Positions 7,244 through 14,634 of a DNA stretch of 18,961 bases are shown one piece after another. Source of the stretch: JAJCYE01 sp036260105. GTDB taxonomy: Bacteria > Actinomycetota > CADDZG01 > JAHWKV01. Every line of letters starts with the position of its first letter. The first letter of the stretch is position 1. Made by a program: the position numbers and the translations under genes. The notes under the pieces were generated by a model, which did no database searches, was not told where the DNA came from, and saw nothing but the letters and a program-made list of their open reading frames with translations. The stretch lies in contig DATAAN010000250.1 in the NCBI GenBank assembly GCA_036260105.1, positions 1-18,961 of the forward strand, in the 5' to 3' direction.

Positions 7244-8698
7244 CTAGGTGGAGGACTTCCCGCCTTCCGGAGGGCGATCCATCAAGCGCTTCACCGCTTC
7301 TCGCCGGGACACACCCCTCAGCTGGTCCAGCTCTTCACCGGCCCTTTGAAGGTCGTTACGCAACGACTCAGATTCGGCCCTTTCACTAAGTAGCCGGATG
7401 AGTTCCTGCGCCCGGTCGACGTCTTCGTCCGCCGCAACAGCGTCGGCGTCCAACAGCTTGCCGGCTCCAAGCAGGCGCGCCGCCTGTGCTGCCAGCTCCG
7501 GATCCGAAAGCAGTATTCGACCCAGCGCACTCTGCTGGCTCTCGAACATGGCGACCCACTCCTTGCCCGCATCGCTCTCATTGAGCTGGTCGCGAATACG
7601 TCGGAGGAAAGCGACCTCCGCACTTGATCCAAGTTCCCATCCGATTAGCTCTATCGCGCAGATGCTCTGCTGGATCAATGAAAGCATCGCTGCCTTCGCG
7701 TCCAGCTTGATGGGCTCGGGATCGTCCGGATGGAACGCGGTTCGGGGATCGCCGGTCCAGGGACCCGTCTCGAACGTGTAACCGTAGGTTTTGTGGGAAC
7801 CGGGATCAGCGATGTGACGGCCGTAGACATAGTCGCTATGGGTGCCTGTTGTCGCGTAGAGTCCCAGGCTCGGTTCACTGGTGTAGTTGCGGCCCCGTAC
7901 GTCGGCAACGTCCTCGACGATCTGACCGCCCACAGTTTCGAACCGTAGGAGGTCCCTAGGAGGCATGTACTCCTGGTAACCCGGGATGCCAATCAACGTG
8001 CACGTACCCGTGGGGAGGTTCGTGAAGCGCTGGCTGGAATCCGCCGTCTGTGTTGGGGCGTGTCCCCAGGGATGCAGGATCAGCTCGGAATACGAATGCA
8101 CGTCGGCGAAGGTGTCGATGTCATTGGAGTCGAGAAGATGCTTGACGTTTCTGGTCTCCGGTTCGCTGAACGCTTCCGGGCCGCAGTAGATGTCCGTACA
8201 TGGAGAGCACGAGGTCTGCCCTTCGGTAACACCCCACATGAAGTCAAGATTGCGATTCAGGTCCACACCTTCGCAGTTGGTTCCGGCATTGTCCCGCCGG
8301 TTCTTTCGCCACAGGTCGTCGACGGTCATCACGTATTGACGCCCATCCGGGTTGCTGCAAGGGAGCAACCAGATGTCGAGTGTCTCCAAGATGAGCTTGA
8401 TAGTGTTGGCAGGCCAGTTCATACCGCCATAGTCGATATCGGAGCCGTTCTCATAGCTGACCAGTAGATCGACCGCTAGTTCCACGATGGCATCCGGATT
8501 CATCAGCTCACGAGCGTGCGTGCCTCCTACGAGTAGGACGGCCCGCCGGTCCTCCCCTTCTCCGGCTCGCATCCGAAGCGCGTACACCGGACGTCCCTGA
8601 ACCGATGGCTCCGGGAGCTCCACCCGGTCGAAGTACTGTGGGAACCAGGTGGCGAGCGCCGACGAAAGGCCGTCTAGCTGAGCGATGGTCCGGTACAT
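7244..8698 (-). CDS. M14-family zinc carboxypeptidase with helical C-terminal extension
   Basis: A 484-aa protein with the carboxypeptidase A/T fold. Zinc ligands His61 and Glu64 lie in GGTHARE and His201 in DVHSYSE. Substrate-binding Arg149 is in DLNRN, Tyr281 precedes ATTGTHSDY, and the catalytic Glu310 is in TFETGPW. Residues about 355-484 form an Ala/Leu/Glu-rich helical extension with coiled-coil character, not part of the catalytic domain. Four Cys cluster at about 142-172 as in secreted enzymes, yet there is no signal peptide. The ATG at 8698 abuts the stop of the upstream gene (TAAATG), so translation is coupled. The usual N-terminal propeptide is absent and may be supplied by that upstream gene. 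Base composition is lower in GC than the neighbours. Confidence 0.92.
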   Translation of the reverse strand: MYRTIAQLDGLSSALATWFPQYFDRVELPEPSVQGRPVYALRMRAGEGEDRRAVLLVGGTHARELMNPDAIVELAVDLLVSYENGSDIDYGGMNWPANTIKLILETLDIWLLPCSNPDGRQYVMTVDDLWRKNRRDNAGTNCEGVDLNRNLDFMWGVTEGQTSCSPCTDIYCGPEAFSEPETRNVKHLLDSNDIDTFADVHSYSELILHPWGHAPTQTADSSQRFTNLPTGTCTLIGIPGYQEYMPPRDLLRFETVGGQIVEDVADVRGRNYTSEPSLGLYATTGTHSDYVYGRHIADPGSHKTYGYTFETGPWTGDPRTAFHPDDPEPIKLDAKAAMLSLIQQSICAIELIGWELGSSAEVAFLRRIRDQLNESDAGKEWVAMFESQQSALGRILLSDPELAAQAARLLGAGKLLDADAVAADEDVDRAQELIRLLSERAESESLRNDLQRAGEELDQLRGVSRREAVKRLMDRPPEGGKSST

Positions 8699-9025
8699 TT
8701 ACTGTGTTCCTCGCCGCTCAATCCCTTTGAGCCGCTCTTCCAGCCAGGCACTCGAAGCCTTGTCGTCAACCACAAGCGACGGATCAAGGGGGCGCACCGG
8801 CAGGGCCCTCACCAGGTGTACCTCGAAGCCGTTCTCCATGAGTTGGGCTACCTGGTCTCGGTCTACCAAAACCCTCATCGCGCCCTCGGGATCAGGGATC
8901 CGATCAAGGTCCAGGTTGGCCACATCCTGGAGGGCTCGGGCCGATGGGCCCGGATGAATAGTGGCTTCGAACCGAGTGGATGCTGCTGAGGAGGTCTCGT
9001 TCTGCGAAGAACGATCGTCGGCCAC
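8699..9025 (-). CDS. Small protein resembling an M14 carboxypeptidase propeptide, encoded separately
   Basis: A 108-aa protein encoded directly upstream of, and coupled to, the M14 carboxypeptidase. The first 30 residues are polar and look disordered. Residues about 46-75 (from IPDPEGAMRVLVDRDQVAQL on through ENGFEVHLVRAL) have the strand-helix-strand pattern of M14 propeptide modules, where a beta strand is followed by a helix ending in xxGF/Yx(V/I)xV. The C-terminus has an amphipathic helix (SSAWLEERLKGIERR). A role as inhibitor or folding chaperone of the peptidase is inferred from position and pattern, not from a confident family match. The GTG start at 9025 is preceded by AGGAAGAG. No signal peptide. 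Confidence 0.72.
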   Translation of the reverse strand: MADDRSSQNETSSAASTRFEATIHPGPSARALQDVANLDLDRIPDPEGAMRVLVDRDQVAQLMENGFEVHLVRALPVRPLDPSLVVDDKASSAWLEERLKGIERRGTQ

Positions 9026-9129
9026 GCTCTTCCTACTTTCGCCTACACGGCTTAGTGGAGTAAGTCGAGTATGCGCCGGCCACCTGGAAAAGTCGAGAGG
9101 ATTGACAGATATTTCTAGCGGATCGCCGG

Positions 9130-10677
9130 CTAGCCAGCCTGGTCGTGCAGCGTGACCAACTGGTCAACCGGTGCGTAGTCGTCGGTCAGCACCCGGGCCT
9201 CACCGGCGAACTTCTGGTATTCGTCTCCTTCGATCAGGGTGTACTCGGGAACACGCTGCGCCAGCTCGGCGGTGATCCGGTCCACCGGCAGGGGGCTCTC
9301 CGAGGCGACGAAGACGAGGTTGTCCCCGCCACTGCCCTCCAGGACGTCGGGACGTGAGATCAGCGCGACGTGCGGGAAGGCCTCAGCGATTGTCGCCGCC
9401 TCCGCCCGGGCGAAGAGCAGCGGGGCGAAGTCGATGACGTTCACCAGGTAGACGCCGTCCGGACGCAGGATCCGTCGTATCTCCCGTGCGGTCTCCACCG
9501 TCGTGAGGTGCCAGGGTACGGCGAGGCCGCCGAAGGCGTCCTCCACCACCAGGTCACGGCTCTCCGCCTCCTGCTCGTAGAGGCCTACCCTTCCGTCCCC
9601 GATCCGCACGTCGATCCCGTTCCCGAGCTGCAGGCCGAGCTTCTCGACGTCCAGCTCCACCACCCCGCGGTCGATCTCCAGCACCAGGCTCTGTGACCCC
9701 GGGCGGGTGTGGTCCAGGTACATCGGGATGCTGAATCCCCCTCCACCGATGTGCAGGGCCTCCAGAGGCACCTCGGGCTTTGCGGCGTCTACCGCTGAGG
9801 CGAACGAGCGAGTGTAGGAGAACTCCAGGTACGAGGGGTCGGCGATGTCGACGTACGAGTGGAACAGCGTGTCCATAACCAGCGTGCGGCCGGAGGGACG
9901 GGTGGGGTCGGGAACCACCCGGGCGCAGTGGTAGGCCGTCTCGACGTCGCAGGGAGGCGGGAAGAATGAGGATGCGTTCAGGCCGAGCGCCGCGAAGACG
10001 AGAAAGGCGTAGGCACCTGCCCAACCCCGGAGGTAGGTGGTGAGGGCGAGTCCGAGGACGATCAAGACGATGCCGAGCGTCAGGAGGATCCGGCTGGTCG
10101 GCATCTCGGCCACCAGGATGAAGCCGGTCGCGAAGGTGGCCACCAGGGCCCCCAGTGTGCTCACACCGGAGAGCCGCCCCACGACCCGGCCGGTCTCGTC
10201 CAGGGCCTGAAGCCGCAGCTTGACCAGGAGAGGCGTGACCGCCGACAGCAGCGCCGCCGGAGCGAGGATCGCCACCGCGGCCATCGCCAGCACCGCGGTG
10301 GCGTCGCCTCCACGGACCTGCTCGCCCGTCCACCGGACGGCCGGGCCGACGAAGAGAACGAGCACTCCCGACAGGAGCACCATCGGCCCCAGGATGCGCT
10401 GCGGCGGGAAGGTGTCGGCGGCGCGGCCTCCTAGCCAGGCGCCGAGCGCTATCGCGGCCAGAGCGAATCCGATGACCGCGGTGCTCGTCTCCAGAGTTAG
10501 GCCCAGATAGGGCGCCACCAGTCGGAGACTGAGGATCTCCAGAACCAGGACCGCGCCGGACGCGAGGAAGGCGAGCCACGCGGCGGCGGCACCCGGCAGG
10601 GCGGGTGGAATGCGCCGGCTATCGGCCTCGTCGGAAGTCGTCTTTGTTGGTGCGCGTTCGATCAAGGGCTTGGCCAC
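9130..10677 (-). CDS. Membrane-domain/spermidine-synthase-like fusion protein
   Basis: A 515-aa protein of the fused MFS/spermidine synthase type. Residues about 30-235 hold seven or eight hydrophobic helices. Residues about 260-510 form an aminopropyltransferase-like Rossmann domain with nucleotide loop HIGGGGFS (309-316), acidic Glu334 in VLEIDRG, and LTDDYAPVDQL (497-507) near the end. The region equivalent to the catalytic DSSDP loop of spermidine synthase reads VEDAFGG (about 378-384), so classical polyamine synthesis is doubtful. The GTG start has no good ribosome binding site; TAGTAT about 18 nt upstream could be a -10. The gene stands alone between the small Cys/His protein and the M14 pair. 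Confidence 0.88.
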   Translation of the reverse strand: MAKPLIERAPTKTTSDEADSRRIPPALPGAAAAWLAFLASGAVLVLEILSLRLVAPYLGLTLETSTAVIGFALAAIALGAWLGGRAADTFPPQRILGPMVLLSGVLVLFVGPAVRWTGEQVRGGDATAVLAMAAVAILAPAALLSAVTPLLVKLRLQALDETGRVVGRLSGVSTLGALVATFATGFILVAEMPTSRILLTLGIVLIVLGLALTTYLRGWAGAYAFLVFAALGLNASSFFPPPCDVETAYHCARVVPDPTRPSGRTLVMDTLFHSYVDIADPSYLEFSYTRSFASAVDAAKPEVPLEALHIGGGGFSIPMYLDHTRPGSQSLVLEIDRGVVELDVEKLGLQLGNGIDVRIGDGRVGLYEQEAESRDLVVEDAFGGLAVPWHLTTVETAREIRRILRPDGVYLVNVIDFAPLLFARAEAATIAEAFPHVALISRPDVLEGSGGDNLVFVASESPLPVDRITAELAQRVPEYTLIEGDEYQKFAGEARVLTDDYAPVDQLVTLHDQAG

Positions 10678-10710
10678 GGGTTTGGTGATCAGCCGATACT
10701 ACGACCGAAA

Positions 10711-10727
10711 CGCGCGAAGCCCGCGCG
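10711..10727 (-). terminator. Possible terminator hairpin downstream of the small Cys/His protein gene
   Basis: CGCGCG at 10711-10716 pairs with CGCGCG at 10722-10727 around a 5-nt loop. Read on the minus strand the stem is followed by TTTC. It lies between the 58-aa gene and the spermidine-synthase-like gene. The T-tract is short, so this is tentative. Confidence 0.4.
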
Positions 10728-10804
10728 AGCAGGGCTGCGAGGGCTAGGAAAAGACGAACGCTTGGTTACTCGGGCCCGAGCTTCCAGGACAGATTTGTGT
10801 GGTG

Positions 10805-10981
10805 CTACGCAGCGCCCCGCTGAAGGTACGAGTGCCGGGGCCGCGACATTGCTTCCATGAACTCATCCCAGTGCTCTGCGTCACGTGAGCACTCGGAGCC
10901 CTCCTTGTAGACCTCGCCACAAAATGCACAGGTCCAATCGGTGGAGCTTTTCGATGCGACTGCTGCTCGCTGTAGGAACAA
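10805..10981 (-). CDS. Small Cys/His-rich (possibly zinc-binding) protein, 58 aa
   Basis: A short protein from a TTG at 10981. The start is decided by a near-perfect Shine-Dalgarno AAAGGAGGTG (10988-10997), with 8 nt from AGGAGG to the TTG; the GTG at 10990 lies inside that site. The centre has Cys18 and Cys21 in TCAFCGE, then Cys31 and His37 in SECSRDAEHW, a set that could hold one zinc like half of a zinc ribbon. I do not recognise the family. The gene and its leader are visibly less GC-rich than the surroundings, and hairpins flank it on both sides, suggesting an independent transcription unit or a recent arrival. Confidence 0.62.
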   Translation of the reverse strand: MFLQRAAVASKSSTDWTCAFCGEVYKEGSECSRDAEHWDEFMEAMSRPRHSYLQRGAA

Positions 10982-10987
10982 GCGGCC

Positions 10988-10997
10988 CACCTCCTTT
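10988..10997 (-). promoter_or_regulatory. Near-perfect Shine-Dalgarno sequence deciding a TTG start
   Basis: On the minus strand AAAGGAGGTG matches the 16S anti-Shine-Dalgarno almost completely and lies 8 nt (from AGGAGG) before TTG 10981. It is the strongest ribosome binding site in the window. Confidence 0.7.
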
Positions 10998-11022
10998 CCC
11001 GTTCAGGTGTTGTTTTGTGTCT

Positions 11023-11047
11023 GGTTCTTTTGTTCCCCCAAAAGACC
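11023..11047. repeat. Hairpin between the membrane protein gene and the small Cys/His gene
   Basis: CTTTTG (11027-11032) pairs with CAAAAG (11039-11044), extended by GGT/ACC past one bulged T, around a C-rich loop. It lies 24 nt beyond the stop of the membrane protein gene and 42 nt before the start of the 58-aa gene, in an AT-richer leader. It could terminate the upstream operon or act in the leader; there is no T-tract after it. Confidence 0.4.
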
Positions 11048-11070
11048 TTGCGAAACCTCGCGATCTGTGT

Positions 11071-11958
11071 TTACTCACTCGTTTGTCTTCCGGAGACTCG
11101 CCGCACGAGCAGGGTGTCGTGTAACCAGACGGCGGTCAGGGCGGCCCATACTGCCGACAGCAGCGGCACCGCGGAAGCACCGAACAGCACGAACGCCACG
11201 GCACCGGTGGCCAGAGTGAGCCGGCGTCCGGCAACCAGGCGTTCGGAATTTATGGTCGAGCGGCCCCGGTCCTCCACAGAGGTGGGCTTGTAGGTCCGAA
11301 GCAAGGCGAAAGCCAGCACGCCGGCCCCCGCCGTGACCCACTCGAAGGGGCCGGGTTCGACGAAACCGATCCTCAGGTTGCCCGTCGTTCCAGCTACCGC
11401 GAGGCTTGCCACAAAAGCGACGGCTGCGGCGAAAACGTTCCTGCGGGCACCCGGGGAGGGCAGCCGGGTGTCCCAGGCCATCGCTGCCGCGGCCGCAGCG
11501 CCGCCTATCCAGCCCCTGGGCATGCCGGCGACTCCGCCGGCGAGCAGCGTCAGGAACAGCAGATCCAGCGGCGTGGGTGCCTGCCCGGTGCTGCGTATAA
11601 CGAGCCGCAGCGCAAAGAGCATCGCAACCATCGCGCCGGCCGGGGTCGCCCCGGCAACGCCGACGATTGCGGCGGTCAGGGCGAGCGCCGGATAAGCGGA
11701 CCAGGAATGGTCGGGGTCGATCTCCCGGGCGATCGCCCAGCCGAGGAACAGCAGGACCGCCAGGTTGAACGCCGGGCCCAGCGCTTCGGCCGGCGTGGCG
11801 CCGTTCCCCAGGTGCTTCGCCGCCACGACGCCGAAGCCGGCGGCGCAGAGGGCCGCCATCAGCAGGTGATGCGGGTTGCGGGCGCTGAGGCTTCGCCACA
11901 GGGATGAGAGGCCCGGAGGTCTGCCGGCGGGCGCCGGAATTCGGTCGCGGGGGTTCAT
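11071..11958 (-). CDS. Multi-pass membrane protein of unknown function
   Basis: A 295-aa, strongly hydrophobic protein with about eight predicted transmembrane segments, beginning near residue 31 (HHLLMAALCAAGFGVVAA) and ending with a pair around residues 250-285. The N-terminal 28 residues are Pro/Arg-rich and cytoplasmic-looking. A polar loop with Asn-Ser-Glu-Arg sits near residue 240. I do not recognise a transporter or enzyme motif. It is the last gene of a minus-strand run (zinc ribbon, DUF385 protein, S9 peptidase, this gene), starting 33 nt after the S9 stop, with GGAG upstream of the ATG. Co-transcription is likely; shared function is not shown. Confidence 0.78.
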   Translation of the reverse strand: MNPRDRIPAPAGRPPGLSSLWRSLSARNPHHLLMAALCAAGFGVVAAKHLGNGATPAEALGPAFNLAVLLFLGWAIAREIDPDHSWSAYPALALTAAIVGVAGATPAGAMVAMLFALRLVIRSTGQAPTPLDLLFLTLLAGGVAGMPRGWIGGAAAAAAMAWDTRLPSPGARRNVFAAAVAFVASLAVAGTTGNLRIGFVEPGPFEWVTAGAGVLAFALLRTYKPTSVEDRGRSTINSERLVAGRRLTLATGAVAFVLFGASAVPLLSAVWAALTAVWLHDTLLVRRVSGRQTSE

Positions 11959-11991
11959 GCGGGCCGCTCCGCAGCCTCGTCTACCAACCTG

Positions 11992-13941
11992 CTACGACCT
12001 GCGTCGGATGGCTTCGGCGTTCTCTATGTCGACCGGAGGCAGGTCGCCCGCCGGCGTAAACCCCAGGATGCGCCCGTAGAAGTAGAGCTCCGCCTCGTAG
12101 GTCCGCTTGATGTTTACTGCGTTGCGAAAGCCGTGCTGCTCGTCCGGGTAGGTGACCAGAGCAAACGGGATGCCTTTGGCGCGCAGGGCGTCCGCCATCC
12201 GCTCCGCCTGGTTCGGTGGGACGATCTTGTCCTGCAGCCCCTGGAAGAGTATCAGGGGGGTAGTCAGCCGGTCGGTGTGGAATATTGGCGAGCGCTCCTC
12301 ATAGAGGTCCCTTGCCTCGGGCCACGGCCCGATCAGCCCGTCGAGGTAGCGGGACTCGAACTTGTGGGTGTCGGTTGCCAGCATCCCGGCATCGGCGACT
12401 CCGTAGAGGCTGGCTCCGCAGGCGAAGACGTCCCGGAAGGTGAGGGCGCACAGGGTTGTGTACCCTCCGGCACTGCCTCCCCTAATGGCCAGCCGGTGCT
12501 TGTCCACCTCACCCGAGTGGGCGAGGAACAGCGCCGCGTTGACGCAGTCGTCCACGTCGACGATGCCCCAAGCGCCGTTGAGTCGCCTCCGGTATTCCCG
12601 CCCGTAGCCGGTGCTGCCGCCGTAGTTGACGTCCACGACGCCGACGCCGCGCGTAGTCCAGAACTGGATGCCCAGGTTGAGCGCCGACGAGGTGGAGGAC
12701 GTCGGGCCTCCGTGGCTGACCACGACCAGGGGAGGCAGCTGGCCCTCCGGACCGCTGAACCGTGGATTCTTCGGCGGGTAGTACAGGGCATGGGCAGTCA
12801 GCCCCCCCTCCGTCGGGAAGTCGATCGGCCTCGGCTCGGACAGCAGCTCCGGTGCCACAGGCAGATCCCGGCTACGGCGCAGGATCTGCACGTCGCCGTC
12901 GGGGATGCCGATGCTCGCCACCGCCTGCGGCTGTGCCGGACCGGCGACGACCGCCAGAATTCTGGACCCGGCGGGGGACAGGTTGGAGAAAGAAGAGAAG
13001 CCTGTTTCCACCTCGATTAGCTCCGATCCTCCCGGGCGCAAGTACCCCAGACGCCCGAGACCCTCCTCGCCCCACGAGGCGACCAGCGTGCCGTCGTCCA
13101 GGAAGACGTACGACGACTGGCCGAAAACCCAGTCGGCGTCGGAGAACTCGGCGTCCTTAGGAGCCACCGGGAGGACTGCCCCCTCCGTCTCGGCGTAGAG
13201 ATTCCACCAGCCGGAACGGTCGGAGATGAGGTGAAGCCGGCCGTCCGGAGAGTACTTGGGCTGGGTGAGAGCCTCCTCCGGCCCCCCCGCAACGAGCCTC
13301 GGCGCGCCCAGCGCAAGCTCCCCGGTGACCGGCGCCTCGTACAGCAGGCTTCCGTCCCACGGCATGTGCGGGTGATCCCAGGCGATCCACACCAGCCGGT
13401 CGCCATTGGGGCTGAAGCGGGGGAACGAGTAGAAGTCGTGTCCGCCGGCGAGGATCACGGGCTCGTGCGACCCGTCCACCGGCAGGCCGACGATCTCGTT
13501 GACCACTTCCTCCACCGAATGGCGCTCCCGTACGCACGCCAGCCACCCTCCGTCCGGGGAGAGAACCGGGTCGGCGTAACGAACTGCGCCGGGCTCGGCG
13601 GGCTCCGGCGTTATGGGGACCGGCAGCTCATTCCGGTCGAGGCGGTACAGCCGCTGGTCGGCGAAGTTCGAGAAAAAGACGGTGTTGCCCCGGGCGGCGT
13701 AGGCGAGGCCCCCGTACTCGTGGACGAGCGTCCGGACGGCGAACCCTTCGGGCAGGACGTCTGCCACGGTAGCCTCCGGGCCGCGGCGGACGAGGGTGTA
13801 GCGGCCGCCCTCGGACGGTCTCATCTCGACCCACAACACGCTTTCGCCGGCCGTCAGCGGATAGCTGAGGAACACGACGCGCTCGACCAGGAGGTCGGCG
13901 GTTATCGGTGACTCCCAGGAACCGTAGGGCGCGGCGGCCAT
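11992..13941 (-). CDS. S9-family prolyl oligopeptidase (acylaminoacyl-peptidase type)
   Basis: A 649-aa serine peptidase. Residues about 1-370 form a beta-propeller built from WD/TolB-like repeats (for example VLSPDGGWLACV and PRFSPNGDRLVWIAW). Residues about 375-630 are the alpha/beta-hydrolase domain. The catalytic triad is Ser490 in GGSAGGY, Asp571 in GLQDKIVP and His603 in DEQHGFRN. The oxyanion region SHGGPT (409-414) is intact. Length and layout match S9C dipeptidyl/acylaminoacyl peptidases, cytoplasmic enzymes that trim oligopeptides. There is no signal peptide. It starts 23 nt after the DUF385 gene in the same run, with a weak ribosome binding site. Confidence 0.93.
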   Translation of the reverse strand: MAAAPYGSWESPITADLLVERVVFLSYPLTAGESVLWVEMRPSEGGRYTLVRRGPEATVADVLPEGFAVRTLVHEYGGLAYAARGNTVFFSNFADQRLYRLDRNELPVPITPEPAEPGAVRYADPVLSPDGGWLACVRERHSVEEVVNEIVGLPVDGSHEPVILAGGHDFYSFPRFSPNGDRLVWIAWDHPHMPWDGSLLYEAPVTGELALGAPRLVAGGPEEALTQPKYSPDGRLHLISDRSGWWNLYAETEGAVLPVAPKDAEFSDADWVFGQSSYVFLDDGTLVASWGEEGLGRLGYLRPGGSELIEVETGFSSFSNLSPAGSRILAVVAGPAQPQAVASIGIPDGDVQILRRSRDLPVAPELLSEPRPIDFPTEGGLTAHALYYPPKNPRFSGPEGQLPPLVVVSHGGPTSSTSSALNLGIQFWTTRGVGVVDVNYGGSTGYGREYRRRLNGAWGIVDVDDCVNAALFLAHSGEVDKHRLAIRGGSAGGYTTLCALTFRDVFACGASLYGVADAGMLATDTHKFESRYLDGLIGPWPEARDLYEERSPIFHTDRLTTPLILFQGLQDKIVPPNQAERMADALRAKGIPFALVTYPDEQHGFRNAVNIKRTYEAELYFYGRILGFTPAGDLPPVDIENAEAIRRRS

Positions 13942-13964
13942 GCTGCAGGTTAACCCAGGAAGGC

Positions 13965-14321
13965 TCAGGCCTCGGGCGCCAGATCGAGCGCTACGACCAG
14001 GGCGGTGGTGGCCCAGCCGCTCAGCTCCTGCCCCTTCCGCCAGCCCTGGTACTTCTCCGCCAGCATCCTGCGGGCTCTAGCTTCCTCCTCCCCGCCCTGG
14101 ACGATGCGGGCGTCGGCCGCGTATTCCTGATCCCCCACGCGGACCGAGACGCGGGGGTTGGCGTGGAGGTTGGCGACCCAGTCGGAACGGAACCCTCCAC
14201 CGGACAGCAGATAGAGCGTGCTACCGGAGAGCCCGAACCAGATCTCGATGGTGTGGGGACGGCCTGACTTGCGGCCGGTCGTCGTGACGTAGCAGTACTC
14301 CGCGGCCGGGTCCGGCGTCAT
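13965..14321 (-). CDS. DUF385/Ddn-family deazaflavin (F420)-dependent oxidoreductase
   Basis: A 118-aa split-barrel protein of the nitroreductase/Ddn family. Typical landmarks are VTTTGRKSGRPHTIEIWF near residue 12, GGGFRSDWVANLHANPRVSV in the middle, and a helical segment (EEEARARRMLAEKYQGW). Members bind coenzyme F420 and reduce quinones or nitro compounds. If so, the host makes F420, which fits an actinobacterium. The protein is shorter than M. tuberculosis Ddn (about 150 aa) at the N-terminus. The gene lies 22 nt downstream of the zinc-ribbon gene and 23 nt upstream of the S9 peptidase. Confidence 0.87.
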   Translation of the reverse strand: MTPDPAAEYCYVTTTGRKSGRPHTIEIWFGLSGSTLYLLSGGGFRSDWVANLHANPRVSVRVGDQEYAADARIVQGGEEEARARRMLAEKYQGWRKGQELSGWATTALVVALDLAPEA

Positions 14322-14343
14322 CGACTGCCGGCGAACCGCCTCG

Positions 14344-14547
14344 TCAGCTGCAGTGAGCGCAGGCCCCGGCCCCGCAGCTGGGGGCCTGCTCGGCCGCCCG
14401 GCTCCCCATGCCGGCGATCACCGACATGAGACGGCGGGGCTTGCCGGCGCCGCACTTCGGGCACGACGCGTCGTCCACCTTGGACGAGGGCAGCAGGGCT
14501 TCGAACTGGTGCTCGCAGCCGGCACAGCGGAACTCGTAGAGAGGCAT
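14344..14547 (-). CDS. FmdB-family zinc-ribbon protein
   Basis: A 67-aa protein starting MPLYEFRCAGCEHQFE, the hallmark of the FmdB regulatory zinc-ribbon family. One zinc site is Cys8/Cys11 with Cys29/Cys32 (CPKC). A Gly/Ala/Cys-rich tail ends CGAGACAHCS, adding further thiols. The open frame extends far upstream, but that part is antisense to the ligase gene, and the conserved start is at 14547. No Shine-Dalgarno precedes it; a TACAAT box 6 nt upstream suggests a leaderless transcript. It is the first gene of the minus-strand run to 11071 and divergent from the ATP-grasp gene. Its exact role is unknown. Confidence 0.88.
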   Translation of the reverse strand: MPLYEFRCAGCEHQFEALLPSSKVDDASCPKCGAGKPRRLMSVIAGMGSRAAEQAPSCGAGACAHCS

Positions 14548-14553
14548 GTAGGA

Positions 14554-14559
14554 ATTGTA
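14554..14559 (-). promoter_or_regulatory. Candidate -10 (TACAAT) for a leaderless zinc-ribbon operon promoter
   Basis: TACAAT on the minus strand ends 6 nt before the ATG at 14547. TTTCGA lies 16 nt further upstream as a weak -35. No ribosome binding site precedes the ATG, consistent with transcription starting at the start codon. Confidence 0.5.
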
Positions 14560-14634
14560 GCCCTCATCCTGGGTATCGAAAGGGAGCACAGTTGTTTGGT
14601 GCTCGCCCGGCCGAGCCAGTTGGGAGGGACGAAG

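Noticed and set aside
9102..9107. Exact TTGACA on the plus strand
   Set aside because: No plus-strand gene follows for several kilobases and no -10 is suitably spaced; the surrounding genes run on the minus strand.
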